Origin: Ewingella sp963519305
GTDB taxonomy: Bacteria > Pseudomonadota > Gammaproteobacteria > Enterobacterales > Enterobacteriaceae
Assembly (NCBI GenBank): GCA_963519305.1
Contig: CAUQMS010000009.1
Coordinates: forward strand, 1-64,000
Direction of reading: 5' to 3'
Length of the DNA: 64,000 bases
Shown here: in pieces, positions 53,717 through 63,145 of the stretch
Layout of the letters: the number at the start of each line of letters is the position of its first letter
How positions within the stretch are numbered: position 1 is the stretch's first letter
The notes under the pieces: generated by a model
Told to the model about the DNA's origin: nothing
Databases searched by the model: none
What the model saw: the letters and a program-made list of their open reading frames with translations, nothing else
Position numbers and translations under genes: made by a program

Positions 53717-54690
53717 CCTGGTATCCATGGCTCAGCGGCCCTTACCGGCAGTTGGTCGGTCAATATCAGTCCGGCCGTGGACATCACGCGGTACTGATAC
53801 ATGCCTCAGGGGGGATGGGCGATGAGGCGCTGGTCTATGGCTTGAGCCGCTGGCTCTTATGTCAACATCAGGATGGCGAAAAGAGTTGCGGAAAATGTCA
53901 TAGCTGCCAGCTAATGATTGCCGGTAATCACCCTGACTGGCACGTCCTGACGCCTGAAAAGGGCAAGAACTCGCTGGGTGTTGACCCGGTACGTCAACTG
54001 ATTGAAACACTCTACAACTATTCCCAGCAGGGCGGGGCTAAAGTGGTGTGGCTGCCGCAGGCCGAATTGCTGACGGAAGCCGCCGCCAATGCCTTGTTAA
54101 AAACGCTGGAAGAGCCACCGGCAAAAACGTACTTCTTAATAGGTTGTCGTGAGACATCCGGGCTGCTTGCCACGCTGCGTAGCCGCTGCTTCTACTGGCA
54201 TTTACCGGTGCCGGATGAAGCGCCCGCAGCGCAGTGGATTGGCCGCCAGCTTAGCGCCGATCCCGTAGCCATTAAAACGGCATTGCGTCTGAGTAACGGC
54301 ACGCCACTGGCTGCGCTGGCGTTGCTGCAACCTGATCGCTGGAAACAGCGTGTAGCATTATGTCAGCAACTGGCGGCCAGCTCCCAGCAGCGCGATATGC
54401 TCTCTTTGATGGTGCAGCTGAACCATGATGACGTCGCCGATCGCGTGCAGTGGCTATGTTCGTTGTTGCTGGACGCGATTAAATGGCAGCAAAATGCCGC
54501 TCAGTTTATTATTAATCACGACCAGCAGCCCCTGATAGCCCAGATCGCCGGTTTACAGAGCAATGGTTCGCTGCAAAAAAGCGTTCAGGCCTGGATGCAT
54601 TGCCGTCAGCAGTTGCTGACCATTGTGGGCGTGAACCGGGAGCTGCTGCTGACGGAGCAACTGCTCGAATGGGATCTCTCCCTGAATTAG
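53713..54690 (+). CDS. holB: DNA polymerase III subunit delta-prime
   Basis: The 325-residue clamp-loader subunit has the zinc-binding cysteines CGKCHSCQLM, LLKTLEEPPAKTYFLIGCRE and RSRCFYW. As in other delta-prime proteins the P-loop is not functional. It starts on the ATGA overlap with tmk. Confidence 0.95.
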   Translation: MTWYPWLSGPYRQLVGQYQSGRGHHAVLIHASGGMGDEALVYGLSRWLLCQHQDGEKSCGKCHSCQLMIAGNHPDWHVLTPEKGKNSLGVDPVRQLIETLYNYSQQGGAKVVWLPQAELLTEAAANALLKTLEEPPAKTYFLIGCRETSGLLATLRSRCFYWHLPVPDEAPAAQWIGRQLSADPVAIKTALRLSNGTPLAALALLQPDRWKQRVALCQQLAASSQQRDMLSLMVQLNHDDVADRVQWLCSLLLDAIKWQQNAAQFIINHDQQPLIAQIAGLQSNGSLQKSVQAWMHCRQQLLTIVGVNRELLLTEQLLEWDLSLN

Positions 54691-54769
54691 CACCACTCTG
54701 ATTATCCCCAACGGTACGCGGGAAAGACGCGTACCGACCTGCAAAAACCATCGTAACGAGTTAAATATT

Positions 54770-55570
54770 ATGTTTTTAGTCGACTCCCACTGTCACCTCG
54801 ACAGTCTGGATTACAACGAGCTGCACAGCGGCGTGGATGCAGTACTGGAAAAAGCGCGTGAGCGCGACGTGAAATTTATGCTGGCTGTGGCCACCACGTT
54901 GCCGGGTTATACCGCGATGACCCAATTGATTGGTGACCGCCCGGATGTAGCGTTTTCCTGTGGTGTACATCCGCTGAACATCGACGACGGCTACGACTTT
55001 GAAGAGTTGCGCCGTTTGGCTGCGGCGCCGAAAGTGGTGGCGATGGGTGAAACCGGGCTGGATTACTTCTACCAGAAAGAAGAGCATCAGTTAAAACTCC
55101 AGCAGGATTCCTTCCGCCATCATATTCGCGTTGGCCGTGAATTGAATAAGCCCGTGATTGTGCATACGCGTGACGCGCGCCAGGACACGCTGGATATTCT
55201 AAAAGATGAAAAGGCCGGTGAGTGTGGTGGTGTGCTGCACTGCTTTACTGAGGATTTACCGACCGCAGAATTCCTGCTGGATCTGGGCTTCTATATTTCG
55301 TTCTCTGGCATTGTGACTTTCCGCAACGCTGAGCAGTTGCGTGAAGTTGCACGCTACGTGCCACTCGACCGTTTGCTGGTGGAAACAGACTCGCCGTATT
55401 TGGCGCCCGTGCCGCATCGTGGAAAAGAGAATCAACCTGCCTATGTGCGAGATGTGGCCGAATACCTTGCGGTACTGAAAGGCGTCAGTCTGGAACAGCT
55501 TGCTGAAGAGACAAGTGCGAACTTTTCCCGGCTGTTCCACGTCGATACTTCCTTCCTGATCTCCTCTTAA
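54770..55570 (+). CDS. ycfH: TatD-family metal-dependent hydrolase YcfH
   Basis: The 266-residue protein has all TatD-family metal ligands: DSHCHLD at the start, GETGLDYFY, PVIVHTRDA, HCFTED and ETDSPYLAPVP. It matches E. coli YcfH (265), a putative DNase or deacylase. Its transcript ends at the hairpin at 55621-55645. Confidence 0.94.
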   Translation: MFLVDSHCHLDSLDYNELHSGVDAVLEKARERDVKFMLAVATTLPGYTAMTQLIGDRPDVAFSCGVHPLNIDDGYDFEELRRLAAAPKVVAMGETGLDYFYQKEEHQLKLQQDSFRHHIRVGRELNKPVIVHTRDARQDTLDILKDEKAGECGGVLHCFTEDLPTAEFLLDLGFYISFSGIVTFRNAEQLREVARYVPLDRLLVETDSPYLAPVPHRGKENQPAYVRDVAEYLAVLKGVSLEQLAEETSANFSRLFHVDTSFLISS

Positions 55571-55620
55571 GCGCAGTCATTTGCACTGGATTTATTTTAC
55601 ACCTCGTAATTAATCGCCTG

Positions 55621-55645
55621 AACGGGTAATGTGCACACCCGTTTT
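55621..55645 (+). terminator. Terminator after ycfH
   Basis: AACGGGT and ACCCGTT pair around a 9-nt loop and are followed by TT GG; only a short T-run is present. Confidence 0.7.
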
Positions 55646-55755
55646 GGTCTGTCTGACATGAGAAATTCGGATTTTCTTTAAAAAATATGCCGTTTTTAAG
55701 CAAGGTTAGGCCGATTTTTCGAAAAAACGTGACTGCCATCAAACATTAACAAAGG

Positions 55756-55782
55756 GAATTATTTTACCCTGCGTAAAAATTC
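55756..55782. promoter_or_regulatory. Mlc-type operator upstream of ptsG
   Basis: An inverted repeat runs GAATTATTTTAC, then CCTGC, then GTAAAAATTC. It contains the TATTT...AAA(A)A pattern of Mlc sites and lies 130 bases before the ptsG start. In E. coli, Mlc represses ptsG from similar positions. Confidence 0.6.
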
Positions 55783-55893
55783 AGAAGGGGTGCTCAGACA
55801 CCCTGAACCGCAAGGGTTTTCATAATCTTGCAACGCGGCAGCTCGCAGATTCACATAAGTGGGCGCCGTGAGAAGTATCAAAAGCATCATTAC

Positions 55894-55911
55894 TCAGGAG
55901 CACACTCAATT
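55894..55911 (+). promoter_or_regulatory. SgrS-target region over the ptsG ribosome-binding site
   Basis: CAGGAGCACACTCAATT just before the ATG is the same as the E. coli ptsG segment that pairs with the small RNA SgrS during glucose-phosphate stress. Conservation of the whole stretch, including bases not needed for ribosome binding, suggests the same control. Confidence 0.8.
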
Positions 55912-57345
55912 ATGTTTAAGAACGCGTTTGCAAACCTTCAGAAGGTCGGTAAATCGCTGATGTTGCCAGTATCCGTATTGCCCATTGCAGGTATTCTGCT
56001 TGGCGTCGGTTCTGCAAACTTCAGCTGGCTGCCACTGATCGTTTCCCACGTCATGGCCGAAGCGGGCGGTTCAGTCTTCGCCAACATGCCGTTGATTTTT
56101 GCCATCGGCGTCGCACTTGGTTTCACCAACAATGACGGCGTATCTGCACTGGCAGCCGTCGTGGCTTATGGCATCATGGTGAAAACCATGGCCGTCATCG
56201 CCCCTCTGATCCTGCATTTGCCACCGGAAGAAATTGCGGCCAAACACCTTGCGGATACCGGTGTTCTGGGCGGCATTATTGCCGGTTCCATTGCGGCCTA
56301 TATGTTCAACCGCTTCTACCGCATTAAGTTGCCTGAATATCTGGGCTTCTTCGCAGGTAAACGTTTCGTGCCGATCATCTCTGGTCTGGCTGCGATCGTC
56401 ATGGGTGTGGTTCTGTCCTTCATCTGGCCTCCAATCGGCAGCGCAATCCAGACCTTCTCCCAATGGGCGGCATATCAAAACCCGGTTGTGGCATTCGGTA
56501 TTTACGGCGTTGTTGAACGTGCGCTGGTACCGTTCGGCCTGCACCATATCTGGAACGTTCCATTCCAGATGCAGATCGGCGAATACGTGAACTCTGCGGG
56601 TCAGGTGTTCCACGGTGATATCCCAAGATATATGGCAGGTGATCCAACGGCAGGTAAACTGTCCGGTGGCTTCTTGTTCAAAATGTACGGCTTGCCAGCC
56701 GCGGCAATTGCTATCTGGCATTCAGCGAAACCTGAAAACCGTGCGAAAGTGGGCGGCATCATGATCTCCGCTGCGCTGACCGCATTCCTGACCGGTATCA
56801 CCGAGCCAATTGAATTCTCCTTCATGTTCGTGGCGCCGATCCTGTATGTGATCCACGCGATTCTGGCAGGGCTGGCTTTCCCAATCTGTATCCTGTTGGG
56901 AATGCGCGACGGCACCAGTTTCTCACACGGTTTGATCGACTTTATCGTGCTGAGCGGTAACAGCAGCCGTATCTGGCTCTTCCCGGTTGTTGGTATGATT
57001 TACGCGGTCGTTTACTACAGCATCTTCCGTTTCCTGATTGTGAAACTGAACCTGAAGACGCCAGGCCGGGAAGACACTACCAGCGAACAAACGACGCAGG
57101 GCGGCTCAGAAATGTCTGCTTCTCTGGTTCAGGCGTTTGGCGGTAAAGAGAACATCACTAACCTTGATGCCTGTATCACCCGTCTGCGCGTGAGCGTAGC
57201 GGATGTATCAAAAGTGGATCAGCCTGGCCTGAAGAAACTGGGTGCAGCAGGGGTTGTGGTAGCGGGTTCTGGCGTTCAGGCGATCTTTGGTACCAAGTCT
57301 GATAACCTGAAAACCGATATGGACGAGTACATGCGTAACCATTGA
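55912..57345 (+). CDS. ptsG: Glucose PTS permease, EIICB (PtsG)
   Basis: The protein has 477 residues from the ATG at 55912, the E. coli length. It has an N-terminal EIIC membrane domain (MFKNAFANLQKVGKSLMLPV, GFTNNDGVSALA, ITEPIEFSFMFVAP) and a C-terminal EIIB domain with the phosphorylated Cys in NLDACITRLRVSVAD. It imports and phosphorylates glucose. The frame is open 28 codons upstream, but AGGAG and the E. coli start fix it here. Confidence 0.97.
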   Translation: MFKNAFANLQKVGKSLMLPVSVLPIAGILLGVGSANFSWLPLIVSHVMAEAGGSVFANMPLIFAIGVALGFTNNDGVSALAAVVAYGIMVKTMAVIAPLILHLPPEEIAAKHLADTGVLGGIIAGSIAAYMFNRFYRIKLPEYLGFFAGKRFVPIISGLAAIVMGVVLSFIWPPIGSAIQTFSQWAAYQNPVVAFGIYGVVERALVPFGLHHIWNVPFQMQIGEYVNSAGQVFHGDIPRYMAGDPTAGKLSGGFLFKMYGLPAAAIAIWHSAKPENRAKVGGIMISAALTAFLTGITEPIEFSFMFVAPILYVIHAILAGLAFPICILLGMRDGTSFSHGLIDFIVLSGNSSRIWLFPVVGMIYAVVYYSIFRFLIVKLNLKTPGREDTTSEQTTQGGSEMSASLVQAFGGKENITNLDACITRLRVSVADVSKVDQPGLKKLGAAGVVVAGSGVQAIFGTKSDNLKTDMDEYMRNH

Positions 57346-57377
57346 TCCTCGGATCGATGATTAGCGTGTAAAAAAAG

Positions 57378-57402
57378 AAGGAGGCTGCGGCCTCCTTTTT
57401 TT
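57378..57402 (+). terminator. Terminator of ptsG
   Basis: GGAGGC and GCCTCC close around TGCG, with A before and a run of seven T after. Confidence 0.92.
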
Positions 57403-57550
57403 ATGCCTTAAATTCAGCGCAGGGCCGTTTCGCCTTGCAGCTGGCGGTTTCTAAGCCATTTGCGTCGTAAAAAGCGTAATCAGGTTGAAAGGAATGGAAA
57501 TTGTCACTCATACTGCGTACACCGCTTTTGAGTTTTGAAGGAGAGCCAAG

Positions 57551-57904
57551 ATGGCCGAAGAGACGATTTTCAGCAAAATTATCCGCCGTGAGATCCCGGC
57601 CGATGTGGTTTACCAGGATGAACTGGTGACGGCGTTCCGTGATATCTCACCGCAGGCACCGAGCCATATTCTGATCATTCCTAACATTCTTATTTCTACC
57701 ATGAACGATGTCACTGTTGAGCATGAAGCGGCGCTGGGTCGTATGATGACCGTCGCGGCTAAAATTGCTGAGCAGGAGGGCATCGCCGAAAGTGGCTACC
57801 GACTGATTGTTAACTGCAACCGTGACGGTGGCCAGGAGGTATATCACATCCATATGCATCTGGTCGGCGGTCGTGCACTGGGCCCGCTGCTTTCGCGTCA
57901 GTAA
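57551..57904 (+). CDS. hinT: Purine nucleoside phosphoramidase HinT
   Basis: The 117-residue HIT-family protein has the HxHxH triad as HIHMHLVGG. Length and sequence follow E. coli HinT (119), ending slightly earlier. AAGGAGAGCC precedes the ATG. It hydrolyses AMP-lysine-type phosphoramidates. Confidence 0.95.
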   Translation: MAEETIFSKIIRREIPADVVYQDELVTAFRDISPQAPSHILIIPNILISTMNDVTVEHEAALGRMMTVAAKIAEQEGIAESGYRLIVNCNRDGGQEVYHIHMHLVGGRALGPLLSRQ

Positions 57905-57930
57905 TACTTCCTCACCGAAAAGGAAAGACC

Positions 57931-58299
57931 ATGCGATTTTTGATGGCGTTGTTACCCGTTATAGTACTGATGGGCTGTAGCAGTACGCCGCATATTGCGC
58001 TAAACAGCCAGCAAACGGTCATCATGGAATCGCCGGTGCTGACGGCGGGCATTATCCCCGGCGCGCCGTCAATTTCAGAAGTGGATGGACGCAAGCAGGC
58101 CACCAGCGTATTGAGCAACAGCCAGCCACACGCTGTGACACTGCATTATCTCTTTTACTGGTATGACAAACAGGGACTGGATCTACTGCCGATTGCCGAC
58201 GCGCGCACCATTACCGTTCCGGCCAATTCGGATATCGTCATCTCCTCCCTGAATGGCAATCTCGATGCGTACAGTGTGCGTGTTTACCTTTATCTCTAA
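57931..58299 (+). CDS. ycfL: YcfL-family lipoprotein
   Basis: The 122-residue protein has a lipobox ending MGCSS (lipid Cys at residue 16) and the DUF1425 pattern (QQTVIMESPVLTAGI, VTLHYLFYWYDKQGLDL, VRVYLYL at the end). It is between hinT and lpoB, as in E. coli. Its function is unknown. Confidence 0.92.
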   Translation: MRFLMALLPVIVLMGCSSTPHIALNSQQTVIMESPVLTAGIIPGAPSISEVDGRKQATSVLSNSQPHAVTLHYLFYWYDKQGLDLLPIADARTITVPANSDIVISSLNGNLDAYSVRVYLYL

Positions 58300-58320
58300 T
58301 TTCCTGTACGGAGAAGGTTG

Positions 58321-58914
58321 ATGAAAAAGTATTTCCTCATGGTGGCAATGGCCGCCCTGATCCTTGGCGGTTGTACTTTGCCCACTAAACAGCAACCGGC
58401 AGAGCCACAACAGCCGACGACACCTGTGACCGTTGAACCGGGTACGCCGGAAACGTCCGGGCAGCCGCCGGTTGAAACCGTTCCACAGCCGCCGAAAGAG
58501 CAGACGATCAACTGGAGCGCCAGCGTTCAGCCTATGGTAGCGAAAATGCTTCAGGCCGACGGCGTGCAGGCGGGCAGTGTCCTGCTGCTCGACAGCGTGA
58601 AAAACAGTACCAACGGTTCGCTACCGGTGAGTAAAGCCACTGCCGCGCTGCATGACGCGCTGGCAACCAACAATAAATTCCAGGTAGTACCGGACTCCCA
58701 ACTGGCCACCGCCAAGCAGGCGCTGGGATTATCCGTCGATGACAGCTTAGGCTCGCGCAGTAAAGCCATCGGGCTGGCGCGCTACGTCAATGCGCAGTAC
58801 GTGCTTTACAGCAACGTGACCGGCGATGTAAAAGCCCCGACGCTGAAAATGCAAATGATGACCGTGCCGAGTGGCGAAATTGTCTGGTCCGGCAACGGCG
58901 CCGTTCAGCATTAA
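58321..58914 (+). CDS. lpoB: Outer-membrane lipoprotein LpoB, activator of PBP1b
   Basis: The 197-residue protein has a lipobox (AALILGGCTLP), a Pro-rich flexible linker (about residues 25-62) and a folded C-terminal domain (LLLDSVKNSTNGSLPVSKAT, ARYVNAQYVLYSNVTGD). It reaches across the periplasm to stimulate peptidoglycan synthase PBP1b. GGAGAAGG precedes the ATG. It overlaps the likely thiK start. Confidence 0.94.
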   Translation: MKKYFLMVAMAALILGGCTLPTKQQPAEPQQPTTPVTVEPGTPETSGQPPVETVPQPPKEQTINWSASVQPMVAKMLQADGVQAGSVLLLDSVKNSTNGSLPVSKATAALHDALATNNKFQVVPDSQLATAKQALGLSVDDSLGSRSKAIGLARYVNAQYVLYSNVTGDVKAPTLKMQMMTVPSGEIVWSGNGAVQH

Positions 58915-59779
58915 GAGCGCACTGGAACAGCTTATTGCGCAACAACTTCCGGCGGTCCTTTCCGCCGGTTGTCATTTGAGCCCGGTCGCCGGGCTGACGG
59001 GTGAAAGCTGGAAAATCGAGACACCGCTGCATTCATGGCTGGCAAGAGTGCAGTCGGCAGAAAAAACAGGGCTTGGTGTGGAACGTCGGCGGGAAAAGGG
59101 CATATTGCGGCATGTTGCTGGGCTGGGTATTGCGCCGCATATTCGGCTCTTTTCTCCACCGTGGTTAGTTGTTGAATGGCTGGAGGGCGAAACCTGCAAG
59201 ATAAGCGGGGGCCGCGAAACGAATGATCAGCCACAACTCGCCGCATTACTGGTGAGTTTGCACCGGCTGGCGCCCTGCGGTTACCGGCTACAATTGCGCG
59301 AGCAGTTTGCCCGGTACTGGCAGCAGATTGACCGCCAACGTCTCACCCCTGCCTGGTTACGCTTACATCATAGGTTTATGCGCCAGCCGTTACCTGTACC
59401 GCTGAAAATGGCGGTGCTACATATGGATGTGCATCCCGGTAATCTGGTGCGTAATGAGCAAAAATTATCGCTCATCGACTGGGAATACGCTGCCGGGGGC
59501 GATGTAGCCCTCGAACTGGCGGCGCTGTTTCGCGGTAATGGCTGGTCGCCGGTGCAGCAGCAAGATTTTCTGCGCGCTTACGTCGCTTGCGGCGGTTACC
59601 GGGATATCGCGCGGCTAACGCAAAAGGTCGGTCGCTGGACGCCGTGGGTCGATTATCTGATGCTGATGTGGTTTGAAGTGCGCTGGCAGCAGACCGGTGA
59701 CAAAATCTATTTAGACTGGGCGCAACCGCTGCATGAGCGATTATTCGCCACGGGTCGCACCGGTAATAAAACAAAATAA
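58871..59779 (+). CDS. thiK: Thiamine kinase ThiK
   Basis: The protein has 302 residues from a GTG at 58871, which overlaps lpoB by 44 bases. APH-type kinase motifs are LHMDVHPGNLV (catalytic Asp) and LIDWEYAAGGDVALELA (metal Asp). It is longer at the N-terminus than E. coli ThiK (274), so a start near 58934 (TTG) may be the real one; no good ribosome-binding site settles it. It salvages thiamine to thiamine phosphate. Confidence 0.88.
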   Translation: MAKLSGPATAPFSIKSALEQLIAQQLPAVLSAGCHLSPVAGLTGESWKIETPLHSWLARVQSAEKTGLGVERRREKGILRHVAGLGIAPHIRLFSPPWLVVEWLEGETCKISGGRETNDQPQLAALLVSLHRLAPCGYRLQLREQFARYWQQIDRQRLTPAWLRLHHRFMRQPLPVPLKMAVLHMDVHPGNLVRNEQKLSLIDWEYAAGGDVALELAALFRGNGWSPVQQQDFLRAYVACGGYRDIARLTQKVGRWTPWVDYLMLMWFEVRWQQTGDKIYLDWAQPLHERLFATGRTGNKTK

Positions 59780-59797
59780 TGGAAGGAGAGCACTGAC

Positions 59798-60838
59798 GTG
59801 GGTCCCGTAATGCTAGACGTTGCCAGCTATGAGCTGGATGCTGAAGAGCGCGAAATTTTGCAACATCCGCTGGTCGGCGGTTTGATTTTGTTCACCCGTA
59901 ACTACCACGACGTGGAGCAGTTGCATGAACTCATTCGTCAGATCCGCGAAGCGTCACGCGAGCGTCTGGTGCTGGCTGTCGATCAGGAAGGGGGGCGGGT
60001 TCAGCGTTTTCGTGAAGGCTTTACCCGCGTTCCGGCCGCTCAGTCTTTTGCCGCGATTAACGAAAACCACGAAGGTCTGCGTCTGGCAAAAGAAGCGGGC
60101 TGGCTTATGGCGTCCGAGATGATCGCCATGGATATCGATATCAGCTTTGCACCGGTTCTCGACATCGGGCACGTCAGCGCGGCTATCGGCGAACGTTCTT
60201 TCCACGCTGAACCGGCAAAAGCCCTCGGCATGGCGGAGCAATTTATTCTTGGTATGCATGGCGCGGGGATGAAAACCACCGGCAAACATTTCCCGGGCCA
60301 CGGTGCCGTCACCGCAGACTCGCATAAAGAGACGCCGCGCGATGACCGTCCGCTGGAGGTGATCCGCGAGCATGACATGGCAATTTTCCGCCAGCTGATT
60401 GATAAAAAACTACTCGACGCGGTGATGCCTGCGCACGTTATCTATACGCAGGCAGATCCACGCCCGGCCAGTGGTTCCCCATACTGGCTGCAGAAAATTC
60501 TGCGTCAGGAACTCGGCTTTGAGGGCGTGATCTTCTCTGACGATCTCTCCATGGAAGGTGCGGCGATCATGGGCAGTTATGCCGAACGCGGGCAGGCTTC
60601 GCTGGATGCCGGTTGCGACATGATTTTGGTCTGCAACCATCGCGAGGGGGCTGTCAGTGTGTTGGATAACCTGTCTCCGGTCAAAGCAGATAACGTTGCC
60701 GGATTGTACCATCGTGGAAAATATACGGGTAAAGATGCGTGCCGGGACCTGCTTAACTCCAGCCGCTGGCAGCTTGCCAACCGGGAATTAACCGCACTGG
60801 ACGCCCGCTGGCAGGAGCATAAACAGTCAGCACGCTAA
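59798..60838 (+). CDS. nagZ: Beta-N-acetylhexosaminidase NagZ
   Basis: The 346-residue family-3 glycosidase has KHFPGHGAVTADSHKETP (the His/Asp general-acid loop) and the nucleophile Asp in FSDDLSMEGAAIMG. It starts with GTG, as in E. coli, behind AAGGAGAG. It removes GlcNAc from anhydro-muropeptides in cell-wall recycling and so influences AmpC induction. Confidence 0.95.
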   Translation: MGPVMLDVASYELDAEEREILQHPLVGGLILFTRNYHDVEQLHELIRQIREASRERLVLAVDQEGGRVQRFREGFTRVPAAQSFAAINENHEGLRLAKEAGWLMASEMIAMDIDISFAPVLDIGHVSAAIGERSFHAEPAKALGMAEQFILGMHGAGMKTTGKHFPGHGAVTADSHKETPRDDRPLEVIREHDMAIFRQLIDKKLLDAVMPAHVIYTQADPRPASGSPYWLQKILRQELGFEGVIFSDDLSMEGAAIMGSYAERGQASLDAGCDMILVCNHREGAVSVLDNLSPVKADNVAGLYHRGKYTGKDACRDLLNSSRWQLANRELTALDARWQEHKQSAR

Positions 60839-60898
60839 ATGGCAGCCCATCGTCATTAACCTTGATGTTCTTAACGTACAATCAGGACGAGGAAAACG

Positions 60899-61441
60899 AT
60901 GATTATTTATTTGCACGGTTTTGACTCAACCAGCCCCGGCAACCATGAAAAGGTGCTGCAGCTGCAATTTATTGATCCGGACGTCCGGTTTATCAGTTAC
61001 AGCACGCTGCATCCGCGTCATGACATGCAGCATTTACTGAAAGAAGTCACCAAGGCTATTCAGCAATCCGGAGACGACAGGGCGCTGATTTGCGGCGTGG
61101 GTCTGGGCGGTTTTTGGGCTGAGCGTATTGGTTACCTTTGCGGTATCCGTCAGGTGATGTTCAACCCGAACCTTTCACCGCAGGACAACATGACCGGCAA
61201 AATCGACCGTCCTGAAGAGTATCTCGATATTGCGACCAAATGCGTCAGTGATTTCCGCGAGAAAAACCGCGATCGCTGCCTGGTCATTTTGTCGCGTGAA
61301 GACGGCGTCCTCGACAGTCAGAAAACCGCTGCCGTGCTGCATCATTTCTATCAGATTGAATGGGATGATAAGCAAAGCCACAAATTCAAAGATATCTCGA
61401 CGCATCTGCAACGGGTCAAAGCCTTTAAAAACCTCGCCTGA
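60899..61441 (+). CDS. ycfP: YcfP esterase-like protein
   Basis: The 180-residue alpha/beta-hydrolase-fold protein (UPF0227) starts MIIYLHGFDSTSPGNHEKV and has the GVGLGGFWAERIG segment, where the usual nucleophile Ser is Leu. It matches E. coli YcfP (180). Activity is unproven. The nagZ-ycfP-ndh order is conserved. Confidence 0.94.
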   Translation: MIIYLHGFDSTSPGNHEKVLQLQFIDPDVRFISYSTLHPRHDMQHLLKEVTKAIQQSGDDRALICGVGLGGFWAERIGYLCGIRQVMFNPNLSPQDNMTGKIDRPEEYLDIATKCVSDFREKNRDRCLVILSREDGVLDSQKTAAVLHHFYQIEWDDKQSHKFKDISTHLQRVKAFKNLA

Positions 61442-61470
61442 TTTGCAGACAATGATGAGCAAAGGGCCGC

Positions 61471-61497
61471 AGACCTACGTCTACGGTCTTTTTTTTT
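61471..61497 (+). terminator. Terminator of ycfP
   Basis: AGACC and GGTCT pair around a 9-nt loop with a TACG-like turn, followed by eight or more T. Confidence 0.8.
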
Positions 61498-61625
61498 GCA
61501 AAATATCGCCGATGCCTTTCTCATCATCATGTCATTTTTTTCTGTATTCCCCTTCTAAGCGCCTGATTCAAAAAGGTCAAAAACCGTGCCACATCGCTAA
61601 GTGAATTTCACTGAATGGATTTAAA

Positions 61626-61639
61626 TTGATGTATATCAA
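61626..61639. promoter_or_regulatory. FNR box upstream of ndh
   Basis: TTGAT-GTAT-ATCAA is the perfect FNR consensus, 131 bases before the ndh start. E. coli ndh is repressed by FNR without oxygen, so the same control is likely. Confidence 0.88.
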
Positions 61640-61769
61640 TTTTGGTATGACCAAATCACCACGCATGGTATTCTCGGGGCAGATACCGATTTAACTTAAG
61701 CCAACCCTATGTATTCTAAGGATAATAATTTTACTCTTAGATAACAATTGGTTCACATTTGAGGGGGTC

Positions 61770-63080
61770 ATGTTGACTACTACCATGAAGAAAATTGTGA
61801 TTATCGGCGGTGGTGCCGGTGGTCTGGAACTGGCTACCAGCCTGGGCCGCAAACTCGGCCGCAAAAAGAAAGCCGAGATCGTACTGGTGGACCGCAACCA
61901 CAGCCATCTGTGGAAACCGCTGCTGCATGAAGTCGCGACCGGCAGTCTGGACGACGGTGTGGATGCGCTGAGCTATCTGGCCCATGCCCGTAACCACGGT
62001 TTTAACTTCCAGATCGGCTCACTGGTTGACATCAACCGCGAGGCGCAGACCATTCAGCTGGCTGAGATCCTCGATGAGAAAAACGGTGAAGTGCTGGTGC
62101 CTGCGCGCGATATCGCTTATGACACGCTGGTGATGGCCCTCGGCAGCGCCTCCAATGATTTTGGTACACCGGGCGTGAAAGATAACTGCATCTTCCTTGA
62201 TAACCCGCATCAGGCGCACCGGTTCCACAACGAAATGCTTAACCTGTTCCTGAAATTTTCTGCCAGCCCGGATAAGCAGAAGAAGGTGAATATTGCGATT
62301 GTCGGTGGCGGGGCGACCGGCGTTGAGCTTTCTGCTGAGCTGCATAACGCGGTTAAACAGCTGCACAGCTACGGCTTCGAAGGTCTCGACAGCCAGACGC
62401 TGAACGTCACGCTGGTAGAAGCCGGTGAGCGTATTCTGCCTGCTTTACCGCCGCGGATCTCCGGTGCGGCGCACCAGGAACTGACCAAACTTGGCGTGCG
62501 GGTACTGACCAAAACCATGGTCACCAGCGCAGACAAAAACGGTCTGAATACCAAAGAAGGCGAATTTATTGAAGCTGATCTGATGGTATGGGCGGCAGGG
62601 ATTAAAGCGCCAGATTTCATGAAAGATATCGCCGGGCTGGAAACTAACCGTATTAATCAGCTGGTGGTTGAGCCAACGCTGCAAACTACCCGCGACCCGA
62701 ACATTTTTGCGATTGGTGACTGCGCTTCCTGTCCGCAAAAAAGTGGCGGTTTCGTGCCTCCGCGTGCGCAGTCAGCGCACCAGATGGCGTCACGCTGTTT
62801 CGACAACATTATGGCGCAGCGCAAAGGCCAGAGCCTGAAGGAGTACGTCTACAAAGACCACGGCTCTCTGGTTTCATTATCGCGCTTTAGTACCGTTGGT
62901 AGCCTGATGGGTAACCTGATGAAGGGCTCGATGATGATAGAAGGGCGCATCGCGCGTTTCGTGTATGTTTCCCTCTACCGTATGCATCAGATTGCCCTGC
63001 ACGGCTACACCAAAACCGCGCTGATGATGCTGGTAGGCGGAATTAACAAAGTGATTCGCCCGCGCCTTAAATTACACTAA
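61770..63080 (+). CDS. ndh: NADH dehydrogenase II (NDH-2)
   Basis: The 436-residue flavoprotein has two Rossmann motifs, VIIGGGAGGLELAT for FAD and IVGGGATGVELSAELH for NADH, and the quinone/membrane-binding end (MHQIALHGYTKTALMML). It oxidises NADH without pumping protons. TTG at 61773 or the internal ATG at 61785 are alternative starts. It is preceded by an FNR box. Confidence 0.96.
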   Translation: MLTTTMKKIVIIGGGAGGLELATSLGRKLGRKKKAEIVLVDRNHSHLWKPLLHEVATGSLDDGVDALSYLAHARNHGFNFQIGSLVDINREAQTIQLAEILDEKNGEVLVPARDIAYDTLVMALGSASNDFGTPGVKDNCIFLDNPHQAHRFHNEMLNLFLKFSASPDKQKKVNIAIVGGGATGVELSAELHNAVKQLHSYGFEGLDSQTLNVTLVEAGERILPALPPRISGAAHQELTKLGVRVLTKTMVTSADKNGLNTKEGEFIEADLMVWAAGIKAPDFMKDIAGLETNRINQLVVEPTLQTTRDPNIFAIGDCASCPQKSGGFVPPRAQSAHQMASRCFDNIMAQRKGQSLKEYVYKDHGSLVSLSRFSTVGSLMGNLMKGSMMIEGRIARFVYVSLYRMHQIALHGYTKTALMMLVGGINKVIRPRLKLH

Positions 63081-63120
63081 TCTGGTTGTTTTTTTGCCAG
63101 AAGCTGAATCGAATCTTATT

Positions 63121-63145
63121 AAAAGCCTGTATTGACAGGCTTTTT
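63121..63145 (+). terminator. Terminator of ndh
   Basis: AAAAGCCTGT and ACAGGCTTTT pair around ATTG and are followed by T and GAG. Confidence 0.92.
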
